DNA of 64,000 nt from Anodontia alba (taxonomy: Eukaryota; Mollusca; Bivalvia; Lucinida; Lucinidae). The DNA is taken from NCBI GenBank assembly GCA_964016985.1, contig OZ024826.1, positions 61,758,910 to 61,822,909 on the forward strand, read 5' to 3'. A program made the position numbers and the translations under genes. Under the pieces are notes generated by a model, which was not told where the DNA came from, did not search any database, and was given only the letters and a program-made list of their open reading frames with translations. Below are positions 11,966 through 23,074 of this stretch, in pieces (the first letter of the stretch is position 1; each line of letters starts with the position of its first letter).

Positions 11966-11996
11966 GTACACAGAAGTTATCAAAGTGCTTCTTAAG
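11966..11996 (+). pseudogene. Relic copy of the 3' end of ankyrin exon D
   Basis: 31 bases, followed by GTAATCATTTTCTCTTAC, closely match the last 31 bases of exon D and its donor region (ACAGAAGT.GTCAAAGTGCTTCT.AAG|GTAATTGT). No acceptor or open upstream part is seen, so this is probably a partial duplication, not a used exon. Confidence 0.55.
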
Positions 11997-12197
11997 GTAA
12001 TCATTTTCTCTTACTTCATATACTGTCAATATCCTGCATATTTGGACAAACTTACCTCAGCAAACAGTGTAGACCAAGATATAAAGTAGTTTGATCAGGG
12101 TCATCATTTTTGCCATGGAGACAGTTCTCTTTGGGCAGAGGGTTCAAATGAACTTTCAGTGACCAAATATTTGGGATGATCATATTGTTGTTTTTTC

Positions 12198-12199
<2 letters not shown>

Positions 12200-12229
<30 letters not shown>
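12200..12229 (+). repeat. Poly(G)30 run and adjacent 39-bp duplication
   Basis: Thirty consecutive G, followed at 12270-12345 by two head-to-tail copies of GGATTTGAATGACAAATACC-ATCATTGGGATGG. Such a long G run is prone to length errors in assembly. Confidence 0.85.
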
Positions 12230-12231
<2 letters not shown>

Positions 12232-12408
12232 CTGGGGCATTGCCATCATGTTGCATTTCTTTTTTGTGTAAGGGGGATTTGAATGACAAATACCATCATT
12301 GGGATGGGGGATTTGAATGACAAATACCATCATTGGGATGGCATGTTTGCAAGAAAGTAAACAAAGAATATATTATATATATATGTATTCAAGTTATTTA
12401 AGTTTATT

Positions 12409-14344
12409 ATGCCCCTATTTCGAAGAAGTTGGAGGGGCATATTGCTTCTGGGACGTTTGTGCGTGCGTGTGTCCGTCCCTCCGTCTGTTATGCTTTTTGA
12501 TGCATAGCATAACTTCTGAACCATGCATGCTAGGGTTTTGAAATTTCATAAATGGATTCTTCATAAAAAAAATAGCTGTCCCGTATTTTTTTCCCATCAG
12601 GATTATGCCCCTTTCCAGAGTTATGGCCCTTTGAAAAAATATAGATGAAATCTTGTCAGCAAAATATCTCAAAAGCTATTGAAGCTAGAGCCTTGAAACC
12701 TGATGAATAGATTGGTATTGATGAGTAGATGACCTGATTAACTTTTGAATAAATTCTGAAAATTACTTCATGAGTTATGGCCCTTTATAATTTTGGGCAT
12801 TTTTACAATTGCACACTTTTTGATGCATAGCATAAGTTTGAACTGTGCATGTTAGGGTTTTGAAATTTCATATATGGATTCCTCATGAACAAATAGCTGA
12901 CACGTATTTTTTTTCTTATCGGGATTATGCCCCTTTCCTGAGTTATGGCCCTTTGAAAAATATGGATGAATTCTTGTCAGCAAAATATCTAAAAAACTAT
13001 TGAAGCTAGAGCCTTGAAACCTGGTGAATAGATTGGTATTGATGAGTAGATGACCTGATTAACTTTTGAATAAATTCTGAAAATTACATCGTGAGTTATG
13101 GCCCTTTATAACTTTGGGCATTTTTACGTTGCACGCTTTTTGATGCATAGCATAAGTTTTGAACTGTGCATATGGATTCCTCATGAAAAAATAGCTGACC
13201 CATATTTTTTTTCTGATCAGGTTTATGCTTCTTTCCTGAGTTATGGCCCTTTGAAAAAGTATGGATGGAATCTTTTCAGCAAGCTATCTCAAAAATTATT
13301 GAAGATAGAGCCTTGAAATTTGAGGAATAGGTTGGTAGCGATGAGTAGCTCTGATTAACTTTTGAATAAATTCTGAAAAGTACTTCTTGAGTTATGGCCC
13401 CTTGCCATTTTGGGCATTTTTACATTGCACACTTTTTGATGCATAGCATAAGTTTTGAACTGTGCATGCTAGGGTTTTGAAATTTCATATTTAGATTTCT
13501 CATGAAAAAATAGCTGACACATATTTTTTTTTTCTTATTAGGATTATACCCCTTACCTGAGTTATGGCCCTTTGAAAAAAATATGGATGAAGTCTTGTCA
13601 GCAAAATATCTAAAAAATTATTGAGGCTAGAGCCTTGAAATTCAAGGAATAAATTGGTAGCGATGAATAGATGACCTGATTAACTTTTTAATAAATTCTG
13701 AAAAAACTTCTTGAGTTATGGCCCTTTGTCATTTTGGGCATTTTTACACTGCACACTTTTTGATGCTTAGCTTAGGTTTTGAACTGTGCATGTTAGGGTT
13801 TTGAAATTTCATGTATGGATTCCTCATGAAAAAATAGCTGACAAATATTTTTTCCCCGTCAGGATTATGCCCCTTTCCTGAGTTATGGCCCTTTGAAGAA
13901 ATATGGATGGAATCTTGTCAGCAAAATATCTCAAAAACTATTGAAACTAGAGCCTTGAAATTTAAGGAATAGATTGGTAGCAATGAGTAGATGACCTGAT
14001 TAACTTTTGAATAAATTCTGAAAAGTACTTCTTGAGTTATGGCCCTTTGTCATTTTGGGCATTTTTACATTGCACACTTTTTGATGCATAGCATGTTTTG
14101 AACTGTGCATGCTAAGGTTTTGAAATTTCATATATGGTTTCCTCATGAAAAAGTAGGGGACCCATATTTTTTTTCCTATCCAAATTATCTCCCATTTTAG
14201 AGTTATTTCCCTATTAATAAAATAACATTGAAAGCTCGTATATTTGTACTGTTGTTACCGTCATGGGCAAGCAGTGTTGGAGTCAAGCAGTGTTAGAGTC
14301 AGGCAGTTAGGGGCATAGTGTTTTACAAACACCAGCTCTAGTTT
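12409..14344 (+). mobile_element. Array element with ~6 x 315-bp units
   Basis: Starts with TATGCCCCT...AGGGGCATATTG, a short hairpin, then CGTCCCTCCGTCTG. The body holds about six direct units that start near 12487, 12806, 13134, 13431, 13757 and 14075. Each has TTTTTGATGCATAGCATAA, GAGTTATGGCCCTTTGAAAA and AGTAGATGACCTGATTAACT. It closes with GGGGCATAGTGTTTTACAAA and CTCTAGTTT. No coding capacity. It lies in the ankyrin D-E intron. Confidence 0.75.
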
Positions 14345-14954
14345 ATAATAAATCTGTAAATATGTGTTTAAAAAACAAACCACAATTTATATTTAATATC
14401 AACAACACAATCTGAAGAATTTACATAAATACAAAGAAAGCAAACACAAGCCACAACACTGGCCTGATGTAGGATAGATATTTTTGGAATTTCAAATTTA
14501 GCGCATACAAGTAGATTGGCCCCAGTTTCCAGTGATTAAATTTATAAATTTTTTGTTACATAATTCTCTTTGATATAGACACTAAAATAAAACACAATGT
14601 TAAAATGTTAAATGAATAATGCTTCATTCTCTTAGTATGTTAATATTGACTTTTCAGTGTCTCTGTTAAACAAAATCATAGAAATAATACTCTGTACATC
14701 TGTCTAGAAAATAAATGTAACATCATAAGAACCACAGCATAAAAACAGGATTCTTATCATGTATGCAGACAGTGGAGGCCCAGATCAGTTTTCCTTCTAG
14801 TGCTGTCTGATCAGAACTTTCATTGTTCATTTACAGAATCACTTGATATTGTAGAACATATTGATGAGTAGAGAAGGACCTGATCAGATTGCACAGAAAG
14901 TGTAGGCTGATCTGAGTCTTTGCCAAGTGCACATGTCATAAGGTTCTTTGCTTT
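14345..14954. other. Intronic, mostly unassigned
   Basis: 14505-14600 is the left half of a fold-back seen complete at 39379-39563 (CCAGTTTCCAGTGATTAAAT). 14765-14945 holds two degenerate versions of the palindromic cassette. No gene seen. Confidence 0.4.
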
Positions 14955-15880
14955 TTATGTCCCCCACACCTAAGGGGAGGAGGGAATATTGTTTTTGGTG
15001 TGAATCTCATTGGTGTCGGCAACCACATCACACTTTCTTGTTAGCACAATATCTTGTGAACCAGTGGTTGGATTCTTACTAAATTTTCATGGATATATAA
15101 TTGGCACATAAGAAAGAACTGATCAGATTTTGGTGACCTTGATCTACTTTTCAAGGTCTACTTTTCAAGGTCACAGCAGTAGAAAAATGGAAAATTCTCT
15201 GGCTCTTTCTTGTCTGTGCAATATCTTTTGAACCAGTGGTTTGATTCTTACTAAATTTATGTGGTTATATCTTGGGGATGTGGCAAACAACTGGTTACAT
15301 TTTGTAGACATTGACCTTATTTGTGGTGTTGGCGTAAGACTTTCTTGTCTGCACAGTATCTTGTGAACCAGTGATTGGATTCTTACCAAATTTTTCATGG
15401 ATAAACCAGACCCCGTAACATAGTATGTCCTGTTTTTCAAACGGGCTTATAAAAATGGACGAGTGGTAACCAGTGAAGACACATATAGTTTTTACATCCG
15501 ATCAAGCTGAAACCTTGTAAATACTTACACTATGATGCTGAGCAGCGCATATTATTTCAAGGTTAAAGTACACCAGATATAACCAGAGTTGTGCCCCCAT
15601 TATTTCGAGATTACAGTACACCAAATATTAACAGTTATGCCTCTTTGAAAATTTCTGTTAACTTTTTGTTTCTGGCTAACTCCTATAGTTTACATCCAAT
15701 CAAGCTGAAACTTTGTAAATAGTTAGACCATAATGAGGAACAGTGCATATTATTTCAAGGTTACAGTCCACCAAATATTAGCAGCGTTATGCCCCTTTGA
15801 AAATTTTGGTAAATTTTTGGTTTCCAACTAACTCCACTTACACAGTTCACATCTGGAGCACTGAATTGTACAGGGGTCAG
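14955..15880. repeat. Two array-type repeat fragments
   Basis: 14955-15415 repeats GCACAATATCTTGTGAACCA and GGATTCTTACTAAATTTTCA three times at ~150 bp. 15400-15880 begins CCCGTAACATAGTATGTCCT-GTTTTTCAAACGGG and is the reverse complement of the family at 63000-63830 (units with AGCTGAAACTTTGTAAATA). Non-coding. Confidence 0.55.
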
Positions 15881-16077
15881 TATATGTGCTACATCTTATT
15901 ACTTGCCACGGGTGTATGATGCCTCTGCTTGCAGAGCTCTTGTTAGACTGATCAACAGGTAGAATGGACGCTCAAATTTAAGACAAGTATGGTAGGGATT
16001 AAGGTTAAATACAGCACTGATGATCTTGGTCATGCTTCTGCACCTTTGTTCACATTTTTCAATGTGGCAAGTGAAGT

Positions 16078-16266
16078 ATCTGGGTGGCCCAGTGGTTAGC
16101 GCTTCCGACTTAGGATCACAAGGTCCTAGGTTCGAAGGGGGGGTGGGTGCGGGAATTCCACTATGACCGTACGGCACTTAATTGCACAGAGCCTTTCATT
16201 ATCACTCTCCCATTATCTCACTATGATGTTATTATGTTGAAAGGGACATAAAACTCCAAATCATTA
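16078..16266 (+). mobile_element. tRNA-derived SINE, second family
   Basis: A-box-like TGGCCCAGTGGTTAGCGC at ~16086 and B-box-like GGTTCGAAG at ~16129, at tRNA spacing, followed by a ~120-bp body that ends GGGACATAAAACTCCAAATC plus ATCA-type tail. Unrelated in body to the four-copy SINE family. Not a functional tRNA: the T-arm is broken by a G run. Confidence 0.65.
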
Positions 16267-16344
16267 TCAAATAATCATGCGGCAAGTTTTCTAGCATGCA
16301 GCAAGTTTTCTAGCATCCTCAAATTGTAAGTGAATGTATTGCAG

Positions 16345-16566
16345 AATGGTTGTGATGTAAACATAAAAGATGAAGATGGCTGGACAGCCCTCTGGCATGC
16401 TTACAGCAACAGTGATGAAGAATTAATGACTTTATTGTTGAAATCTGGAGCAGATAAAGACAGTCCAGACAGTGATGGTAAAACTCTGTTAGAGGATGCA
16501 AAGGAAAACGAAGATGATGAGATAGTGGAGCTGCTACAGAAATTCAGTCGAGCATGGACTACATGA
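16345..16566 (+). CDS. Ankyrin-repeat protein, exon E (terminal)
   Basis: Acceptor GTGAATGTATTGCAG, phase 0, 73 codons and TGA at 16564-16566. It continues directly from VLLK of exon D: NGCDVNIKDEDGWTALWHAY, then LMTLLLKSGADKDSPDSDGK and TLLEDAKENEDDEIVELLQK. These are two complete ankyrin repeats (GWTALWHA, LLLKSGADKD, GKTLLEDA) and a capping helix, with a short basic/aromatic tail. Exons A-E join in frame to 268 residues with five or six ankyrin repeats; the N-terminus lies upstream. A MITE begins 8 bases after the stop, so the 3' UTR must be short or must include it. Confidence 0.88.
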   Translation, partial: NGCDVNIKDEDGWTALWHAYSNSDEELMTLLLKSGADKDSPDSDGKTLLEDAKENEDDEIVELLQKFSRAWTT

Positions 16567-16573
16567 TGAACCT

Positions 16574-16867
16574 TTAACCCCTAAAGCACTAATCTAGTTT
16601 GTAGCAGGTGGCATTCTAACATTAATTTTGATTTCGGGTTTATTTATTTATTTTTTTTTTTTTCGGAGAAAATAAGATTTGATATTTTATGTGAATTGTC
16701 TGCATAGCAGACAATTCACATAAAATGTCAAGTCTTATTTCCTAGGCAGGCAATTCACATAAAATGTCAAGTCTCATTTTTTTCTGAAAAAAAAAAAAAA
16801 AATCAAAAAAAAAAAAAAAAATCAAAGTGTTGTCTGCTGTAGTTGTGGTTAGTGCTTTAAGGGTTTC
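16574..16867. mobile_element. TTAA-type MITE (family B) after the ankyrin stop
   Basis: TTAACCCCTAAAGCACTAAT at the left and TTAGTGCTTTAAGGGTTT at the right are inverted repeats next to a TTAA-like target. The interior has three copies of ACAATTCACATAAAATGTCA arranged as fold-backs, and A/T runs. Terminal CCC and a TTAA target suggest a piggyBac-like source (inference). Confidence 0.7.
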
Positions 16868-17043
16868 CTTTGTTGCAGTTGCAGCTTTTATATTTTCAAG
16901 AGAAGATGCATTTTTCAACCAAAAGATATTGATTTTTTTCTTATTTTTCCATGAAAACATCTGTACTTGGCTGCTCATTGGATCTGCCTCAGTATGGCAA
17001 TTCTAATGCATATATATATTTTCATGGAAAAATAATAAGAATA

Positions 17044-17265
17044 CACCACAACCTCTTTATAACACTACTGTTGGGGTCCATAGTATAAACCATGTTAGTT
17101 AAACAACCGTGTTATATCCAAACAAAAATGTATAGATTATATTGAAAAATGACCATTTATGGACTTTTTTTTCTTTATAATCTATACATTTTTGTGATCC
17201 GTCTTTGAACCGTGTTATATCCAAAACCGTGTTATAACGAACCGTGTTAAAAAGAGGGTGTAGTG
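17044..17265. mobile_element. TA-flanked MITE
   Basis: CACCACAACCTCTTTATAAC at the left, GTTAAAAAGAGGGTGTAGTG at the right, with TA at 17042-17043 and 17266-17267. Internal inverted repeats include ATGTATAGATTATA and TATAATCTATACAT. The TA target and terminal sequence are of Tc1/mariner-pogo type. Confidence 0.75.
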
Positions 17266-17439
17266 TATATATCTGGATAGGCCTCTTACGTAGAGCTAAG
17301 GTTTTCATATATCAGGTTATGAGGACCTGCTGAAAAAAAAAAATCTTTAATATATTGTATAACAAGACAGCCACAGAGTAGCCTGGAGTGTAGTCTATAG
17401 TTCCAGATTAGGCACTTTTTTCAGTTGAAGGTACTGGTA

Positions 17440-17560
17440 GTTGTCTTATTTATCTATGAAAACATATGTTGTTTGTACTCATTAGGAGCACCTCAGTGGG
17501 GCTCTTCTTATGAGTACTGACAACATGTTTTTGTGGAAAAATATTATGTGGCTCCCCCCT
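17440..17560. repeat. Fold-back, diverged
   Basis: AACATATGTTGTTTGTACTC-ATTAGGAG and its imperfect complement ATGAGTACTGACAACATGTT. Member of the family best seen at 11708-11808. Confidence 0.6.
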
Positions 17561-17706
17561 CTTATCTGGAGCTATGGCAGTTTACTCACATTTTCTGCTT
17601 TAGCTATGTCAAAAAATGTATGTAGAATATGATGGGACTGCATGGATTTGCATCGTGTTCTCAATTTACAAATTGCATTATTACTATGCATTTCAATATC
17701 CATTAG

Positions 17707-17831
17707 ACTTTGGTGCGGATGTGACACACGACAGCTGTCTAACAGCAGCCATTGCCTTATACTTTGATCAGAAACATCAAACTTGTCGCTTGTGTAACGG
17801 AAGGCGGTCAATCAACATTAAATCAAAAAAG
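17707..17831 (+). CDS. Unidentified protein, exon 1 of 2 seen
   Basis: Acceptor ATATCCATTAG (17706) and donor AAG|GTACCT (17831/17832). Enters in phase 1 and leaves in phase 0. Encodes FGADVTHDSCLTAAIALYFD then QKHQTCRLCNGRRSINIKSK. The FGADVTHDSCLTAAI part is ankyrin-like; the CRLC pair could bind metal but has no partner cysteines. If the donor is not used, the frame stops five codons later next to an AATAAA at 17841. I do not recognise the gene. It may be a further gene, or alternative 3' exons of the ankyrin gene, but no compatible exon joining the two is evident. Confidence 0.5.
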
Positions 17832-18283
17832 GTACCTTACCAATAAAAAAAAAAAAAATAGCCAACAATTATGTTAGGGCAGCAGCCTGTCGCATATGAG
17901 TTCACATCCACTTATTCTGATCAGGACCTATAGTTTGCTTGACAGCGTTCACAGGATCTAGCAACATTTTTATGCACAGGCTAGTCTAGGTCAGCGTATC
18001 TTGCCCAAGAAGTATGAAAATATTTTACGGTTCACGAGTCTACCTGTTAATCCCAGTGTTCTGAGTAGTAAAAAGCGTACCTTATTTCAAATGCGAAAAT
18101 TGCTGATCCAGATGAGTCTGCGCAGTCCGATAAGGGTCTGTTTTATTTGGAGCATACTTACAAGGATGGACATTCTTTATGCACAATGTTAGCAGTTTTA
18201 TTATTTTGAGTAGCATGCACAGCCAATCGAGTCATGAGTAATTCGTGTAGGATCCGTTTTTCTTTTGCGGTTCAAATTTCTAG

Positions 18284-18457
18284 GAACACCAGATTTTGTT
18301 CACACGTCCTCGTGGCCAGAAAGAGGATAAGTCAATCACAGATCATTTACTGGCTTATTTGTCTCCGCCTAGTGAATCGAAACCATTTGCCTGCGAGATA
18401 ACTCAGCTATCATATGTCAATAATCAGAATTGGGCAATCCACAAGACCGCAATATGA
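18284..18457 (+). CDS. Unidentified protein, terminal exon
   Basis: Acceptor TTGCGGTTCAAATTTCTAG, phase 0, 57 codons and TGA at 18455-18457. It joins exon 17707-17831 without a frame break: ...SIN-IKSKK|EHQILFTRPRGQ. The rest reads KEDKSITDHLLAYLSPPSES and ITQLSYVNNQNWAIHKTAI. Codon use and amino-acid composition look genuine (few low-complexity runs), but there is no domain I can name. The intron between them (452 bases) has GT...AG ends. Intron and exons together are bracketed by a 29-base inverted repeat (17683-17711 and 18560-18588). Confidence 0.5.
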   Translation, partial: EHQILFTRPRGQKEDKSITDHLLAYLSPPSESKPFACEITQLSYVNNQNWAIHKTAI

Positions 18458-18821
18458 AACCATTTGATGTTTGTTTCTAACAGTTTTTCAGTGCATTGAC
18501 CTCTATGATGATCTGTGATGACATCAGAATGTCAAGCTTTGATTCTCTGCACTCAACTGAAAGTCTAATGAATATTGAAATGCGTAGTTTGTTGGTAAAC
18601 CTTGTCTTTTGCCACAGCCCATATGGTATCTATTTAATTCTTAAACTACTGTGCAAAAATATAGTAGATGACTTTCTAAAATATTTTTTTTAATGGGAAA
18701 ATAAGGTTTAACATTTCATGTGAATTTCTGCTAGGTATGAAATTTCAAGCCTTGTTGTCTCTGAAAAACGAAGGAATATATATTCTTTAGAATGTCATAT
18801 GCTACTTTTTCAGCTGAAACT

Positions 18822-19030
18822 TTAACCCTTGTCCTCTGAACCCAGATATACCCTGCCTTTGCAAACAGCGTAGATCCAGATCAGTTGTCTTCTAAAGAAG
18901 CCAACTGATCTGGAGCTACACTATTTGTCATTCAGTATGTGTGAATTTATATCAACAATCTGGATTTAGTAATATGATTGGCTGACAATTAGAAACGGGC
19001 ATGGCATCTTAATTTATTCAGCAAGGGTTG
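18822..19030. mobile_element. TTAA-type MITE (family A)
   Basis: Left end TTAACCCTTGTCCTCTGAAC; right end decayed (TTCAGCAAGGGTTGAG). The interior has GCAAACAGCGTAGATCCAGA-TCAGTTG and complement, then GATTGGCTGACAATTAGAAA, as in all family A copies. Confidence 0.8.
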
Positions 19031-19060
19031 AGGGTTGTAAGAGTTAGTAATCCCAGATCT

Positions 19061-19267
19061 TTAACCTTTACACTCTCTCTCTGGGCTAATCCAGCAGACA
19101 ACAAATTGACAATATTTTTTTCTTATTTTTCCCAGAAAACAGGATTTGACATTTCATGCAAATTGTCTCCATTGGAGAGTTTGCATGAAAGTTCTAATCT
19201 TCTTTTATGGGAAAAATATTTCAAAATGTTGTCTGCTGAAAATTTTACCCAGAGTGCTAAGCGTTAA
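19061..19267. mobile_element. TTAA-type MITE (family C)
   Basis: TTAACCTTTACACTCTCTCT...AGCAGACAACAAATTGAC at the left and GTTGTCTGCTGAAAATTTTA...CAGAGTGCTAAGCGTTAA at the right. TTAA on both sides. The centre is a GACATTTCATGCAAATTGTC fold-back. Relatives are at 38793-38970, 44133-44641 and 48260-48452. Confidence 0.75.
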
Positions 19268-19717
19268 AATGCTTTTTACACCTTTTCATTACCATACATA
19301 TGTAGCAAATATATATGTGCCATATATTAAGGATACAATAAAAATGCCTGGCAACAAGAGCATTTCAGGTTAAACTTAAGAATTATTACCCTGTATTCAG
19401 TCAGTTGTTGATAAGTGTATACTCATTTTGCTTAGAAGCAGAAAGAATATGGTGGTAAACTAAAAACTATTTTCATTCTTCATATTGATATGGCTATTTG
19501 AAATTGGTGTCAACTTCCCGTCATCACACAGAGAATGATGAAATTTCACTGCCAAACATTGGAATTCCATGCTATGTCATGGTCGGTTCTCATTCATTAA
19601 ATTATGAACTTTAACTACATTGTCAAAATGATGTAAACTAATTCAATGCTGTGTTATAAAGGTAAATCAAACTGCCAAGCAGTTTTACAGTACATGTTAC
19701 ATTAGTACTCTTTAGGT
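19268..19717. other. Unassigned, AT-rich
   Basis: No exon, repeat or RNA gene recognised in this ~450-base stretch. Confidence 0.4.
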
Positions 19718-19929
19718 TTAACTCTTTCAACCCTTAGTTTCTGAAGTGGACACTTCGGACATCCCTTAATTTGGAAGTCCATTGATGAAAATAGAGGTTT
19801 TAATTTAAAATCAAAAACAGAAGGGCAAACAGTATAGATCCTGATAAGATGATTCATTACAACCTTCTCATCTGGATCTACACTGTTTGTGCCGGTATCT
19901 GTTTTGGTCTGCGGGGCTAAAAGGGTTAA
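19718..19929. mobile_element. TTAA-type MITE (family D)
   Basis: TTAACTCTTTCAACCC at the left and GGGGCTAAAAGGGTTAA at the right. Contains a GTGGACACTTCGGACATCCC palindrome and one palindromic cassette (GGGCAAACAGTATAGATCCT and complement). Confidence 0.6.
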
Positions 19930-22285
19930 AACCTTGTGAAGTGTGTCACATCAAAACCTGATAAAAGACAAAAACAGTACAGAGAATGAATATTTCAATT
20001 ATGCATGGGCACTTGTGCAATTTGATTAGACTATTTATTGATGTTTTAAAATCTACTAATTATATCCCACCCCCACCCTCCACCAACTGCATGTTGATGG
20101 TGAGGGGTATATTGTTTTCATGTTGTCGTCCATCCATTACATTTTTGTCCTAGTGGGGTATATAATAAGCACTGCTTATTGGGAGGTTCTTGTTTTAAAT
20201 GTTCTGGTCAAGACATGCAGAGTTTATGTATGCCTCAGTGCTCTGCATGTTTGGTGAAAATTTCAGCAGACATTTTGAAGTATTTTTTTCTTATTTTTCT
20301 CTTTGACATTTTTAGGAGACAATTTGCATGAAATGTCAAAACCTATTTACTGAAAAAATATGAATTTGTCATTTACTGAATTAGCCCAGTAGTGAAGGTA
20401 CTGTGGATAGCACATCCACAAAGCACTGAAGAAAAATTCTGATGAGTCTGTGAGGATGTGCAGGCCGATCTGTCTTAACACAGCAGATATATTTCCTCAC
20501 CTTGTAGCTCTCATGTTCTTTAAGGTTGGATGTAGAAGGAATGAGGTTTTTATGTGTTCATAATAATGGGTTGAAATTCAACTAAAGATTAATATGAATT
20601 TGATAGGTGCTACCTATACCCATGCATCCAAATTATCATCACATGCTTCATAGGTGGGTTGGCCGGATCTAACTGAATTTGATTTCAGACCACGCTTGAC
20701 TTCTGAATCCACTGCATGAATTGCGATATAATGTCCAAGTCAACAATATTTCAGTAGTTCAGAGACATTGCCTCAAAATTTGTGGGACTTTTACCCGACC
20801 CAATCACATGAATTTGGGTCCTGCTTAGTTACTAGCAGCTCTGCCATGGAGGCTTTAGGCAGCCCATCTATTTCGTGGGCCCCAGTGGGAGGGGACTATG
20901 CTTTCCAAATACTAAAAACTAGTGTATGCCGGTAACAGGTACGACAGTATACTATTGTTCCCTTACCTGAAATCCACATTTTACTCCTTCAGGATTTTTC
21001 CTAAAGATTTTTGACCGTTTGTGCATTTTTGTCTTTGCTTCTTTTTGATTTTTTTTTTTTTTTTTTTTTTTTTGCAAGTCTAGACATTATGAAAAGCAGA
21101 AAAGAAACAACATAAAAAATAACAACAATTTACAAACCGGTCGAACAAACACATTATTCTGTTGAAGTTTTTTCAGATTATCACATGAAAAGAGTCTAAA
21201 GTCTATGTGCTATCTAAAGATCTACATCAGAGTGTACCTTATGCACAAAACAAATCATGCTTAGCTTGTAAATAGACATGGAATGGATAGAAATACAATT
21301 CGAAGTGGAGACAAAATTCAAAATGGCCACAATCGCAAATTGTGTAGGCTGATGTCATAAGTCTCCTGATTCCAACCCTTGCAATTAGAATACTTGGCAT
21401 TATTGGCTGTTTTGTTGCTATTATCAATAGTCTCTGCCAAATCACAGAATGCTTTTTGTTTTTCAGGATAAGCACCGAACCACCCAAGCGTTTGTTGGAC
21501 CATCACATTTTTGGTTTCACACATCACTGGTCACATCTGTAGTCTATAGTAGTGTGTCTGCACGCTGAACCGCTCCACGGTTCGGGGAATTGCAAATGTT
21601 AGACGCACTTATAAGAATGTTTTATGGGTGTCAGGTGTGTATAGAAAAAACCTTCCAAAGATCACTGTCTGGCATCATGAGGACGAGTGATGCCAGACGG
21701 TGATCCTGAAGGACAGATTTTTCTATATGCACCCAACACACATGATATATTCTTTTTCTTGCATACCTTTCAATTTCCACTGTTTGTTGATCTTTTTCAT
21801 TGATTTTAAATGCAGCACTTCTTTCATACACAAAGAGGTTGAGGTCCACCATCTTGAATGACATCATTTGTCACCTTGTGATGATGTCAGCTTAGGAAGA
21901 GAATTGAATGACATCCTATACAACCAGTACATTGATAGATCACAGGTGATGCTTTCTTTTTTTTTTTATCTTACTTCTGAGTAGGTAATTGCTGTCACCA
22001 GCGAAAATTTTAGATTTCTTATCTGAAATGCAAGAAAGAATTTTTCTTGTGGTTGTAGTGATTGCATGCTCAACTTTTATCATGTTATCATTTTAACATT
22101 AACCCAGAATGACTAAAATACCATTAATGGGATGTTAAAACTGGGACTTGCTGAAGCAGAACCAACTTTGTCCTTTATATATTGCATCCACACAGACTGA
22201 CCGAGATCTTCACTTTCCATCTACTCACTATTTGAGCCATGTCAAGCTAAACATATGGTTTCAAACATTCTCACAAAGTTATAGA
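19930..22285. other. Repeat fragments and unassigned sequence
   Basis: 20040-20200: fragment with the hairpin ATAATAAGCACTGCTTATT before TTCTTGTT (array-type end). 20270-20370: GACATTT...AAATGTC fold-back. 21046-21074: poly(T). 21626-21745: a ~120-bp fold-back, with arms containing ATCACTGTCTGGCATCA and GTGATGCCAGACGGTGATC inside TGTATAGAAAAA/TTTTTCTATATGCA. ORFs on the minus strand at 21239-21867 overlap these repeats and look like chance. No gene supported. Confidence 0.45.
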
Positions 22286-22499
22286 TTAACCCTTGTCCTG
22301 CTGAACCCGGATATACCCTGCCTCTGCAAACAGTGCAGATCCAGATCAGTTGGCTTCTGAAGAAGCCAACTGATCTGGATCTGCACTGTTTGCAATTAAG
22401 TATGTGAATTTATAGCAACAATCCGGATCAAGTATTCTGATTGGCTGAAAATTAGAAGTGGGTGTGGATTCTTAATCTATTCAGCAGGACAAGGGTTAA
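22286..22499. mobile_element. TTAA-type MITE (family A), best copy
   Basis: TTAACCCTTGTCCTGCTGAA at the left and TTCAGCAGGACAAGGGTTAA at the right form a 20-base perfect terminal inverted repeat that includes the TTAA target. The inner palindrome GATCCAGATCAGTTGGCTTC-TGAAGAAGCCAACTGATC is nearly perfect. About 206 bp between the TTAAs. The CCC start plus TTAA target is piggyBac-like (inference). No coding. Confidence 0.88.
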
Positions 22500-23074
22500 G
22501 AGTATATTGTGCATCCACAGTTTAATCAGGTCCTAAAATTTGTCCCCTTTCATACATGCAGTGATTTTGTTAGCTGACAGCTAAGGCCCCAGATTGGACT
22601 GCATAGATGTACATGTTGATCTGGGCTTTCACTATAAGCATAAGCCCAAACACATCTTGGTGGGGCCCATTTGAAACTATAATTTGAAAAAGAGGTCTAT
22701 ATACAATTAGTAGCTGTATAAGAGAGATAATGTTTGTCACATCCTGTTTACTTTACTGTGCACCAAGCCCCTTCTGAGAAGGGGTCGTCTCTAAAAAAAA
22801 AAGGATTGTGCTCCCAAGGGGAGCAAATTCTTTCCATTTAGACTGGACTCCTCAGAAGAGGCAAAGGATTTTAAATGAGTTATCTCTCTTGAAAGTATAT
22901 AAGTGTCCTGCACTACAATCATAGTCATTCAGCTCACTTGCAACTTTGTTATTCAAAAAAAAGGTAGTGAGATGTAGATACGTGTTCAAAACTTCTTCAC
23001 ACTTGGAAACTGTCAGACATAATCATGTACACTTAAGCATGATCAAAATTAACTAAAACTAAGGGTAGTCAAAA
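22500..23074. other. Unassigned
   Basis: No gene. Two small GC-type hairpins stand out: CCCCTTCTGAGAAGGGG at 22768-22784 and GCTCCCAAGGGGAGC at 22811-22825. Confidence 0.4.

Noticed and set aside
16480..17707. Alternative splice from inside ankyrin exon E to exon 17707
   Set aside because: Phase would fit at GATG|GTAAAA, but it would break the ankyrin spacing (two GAD fingers only about 10 residues apart).
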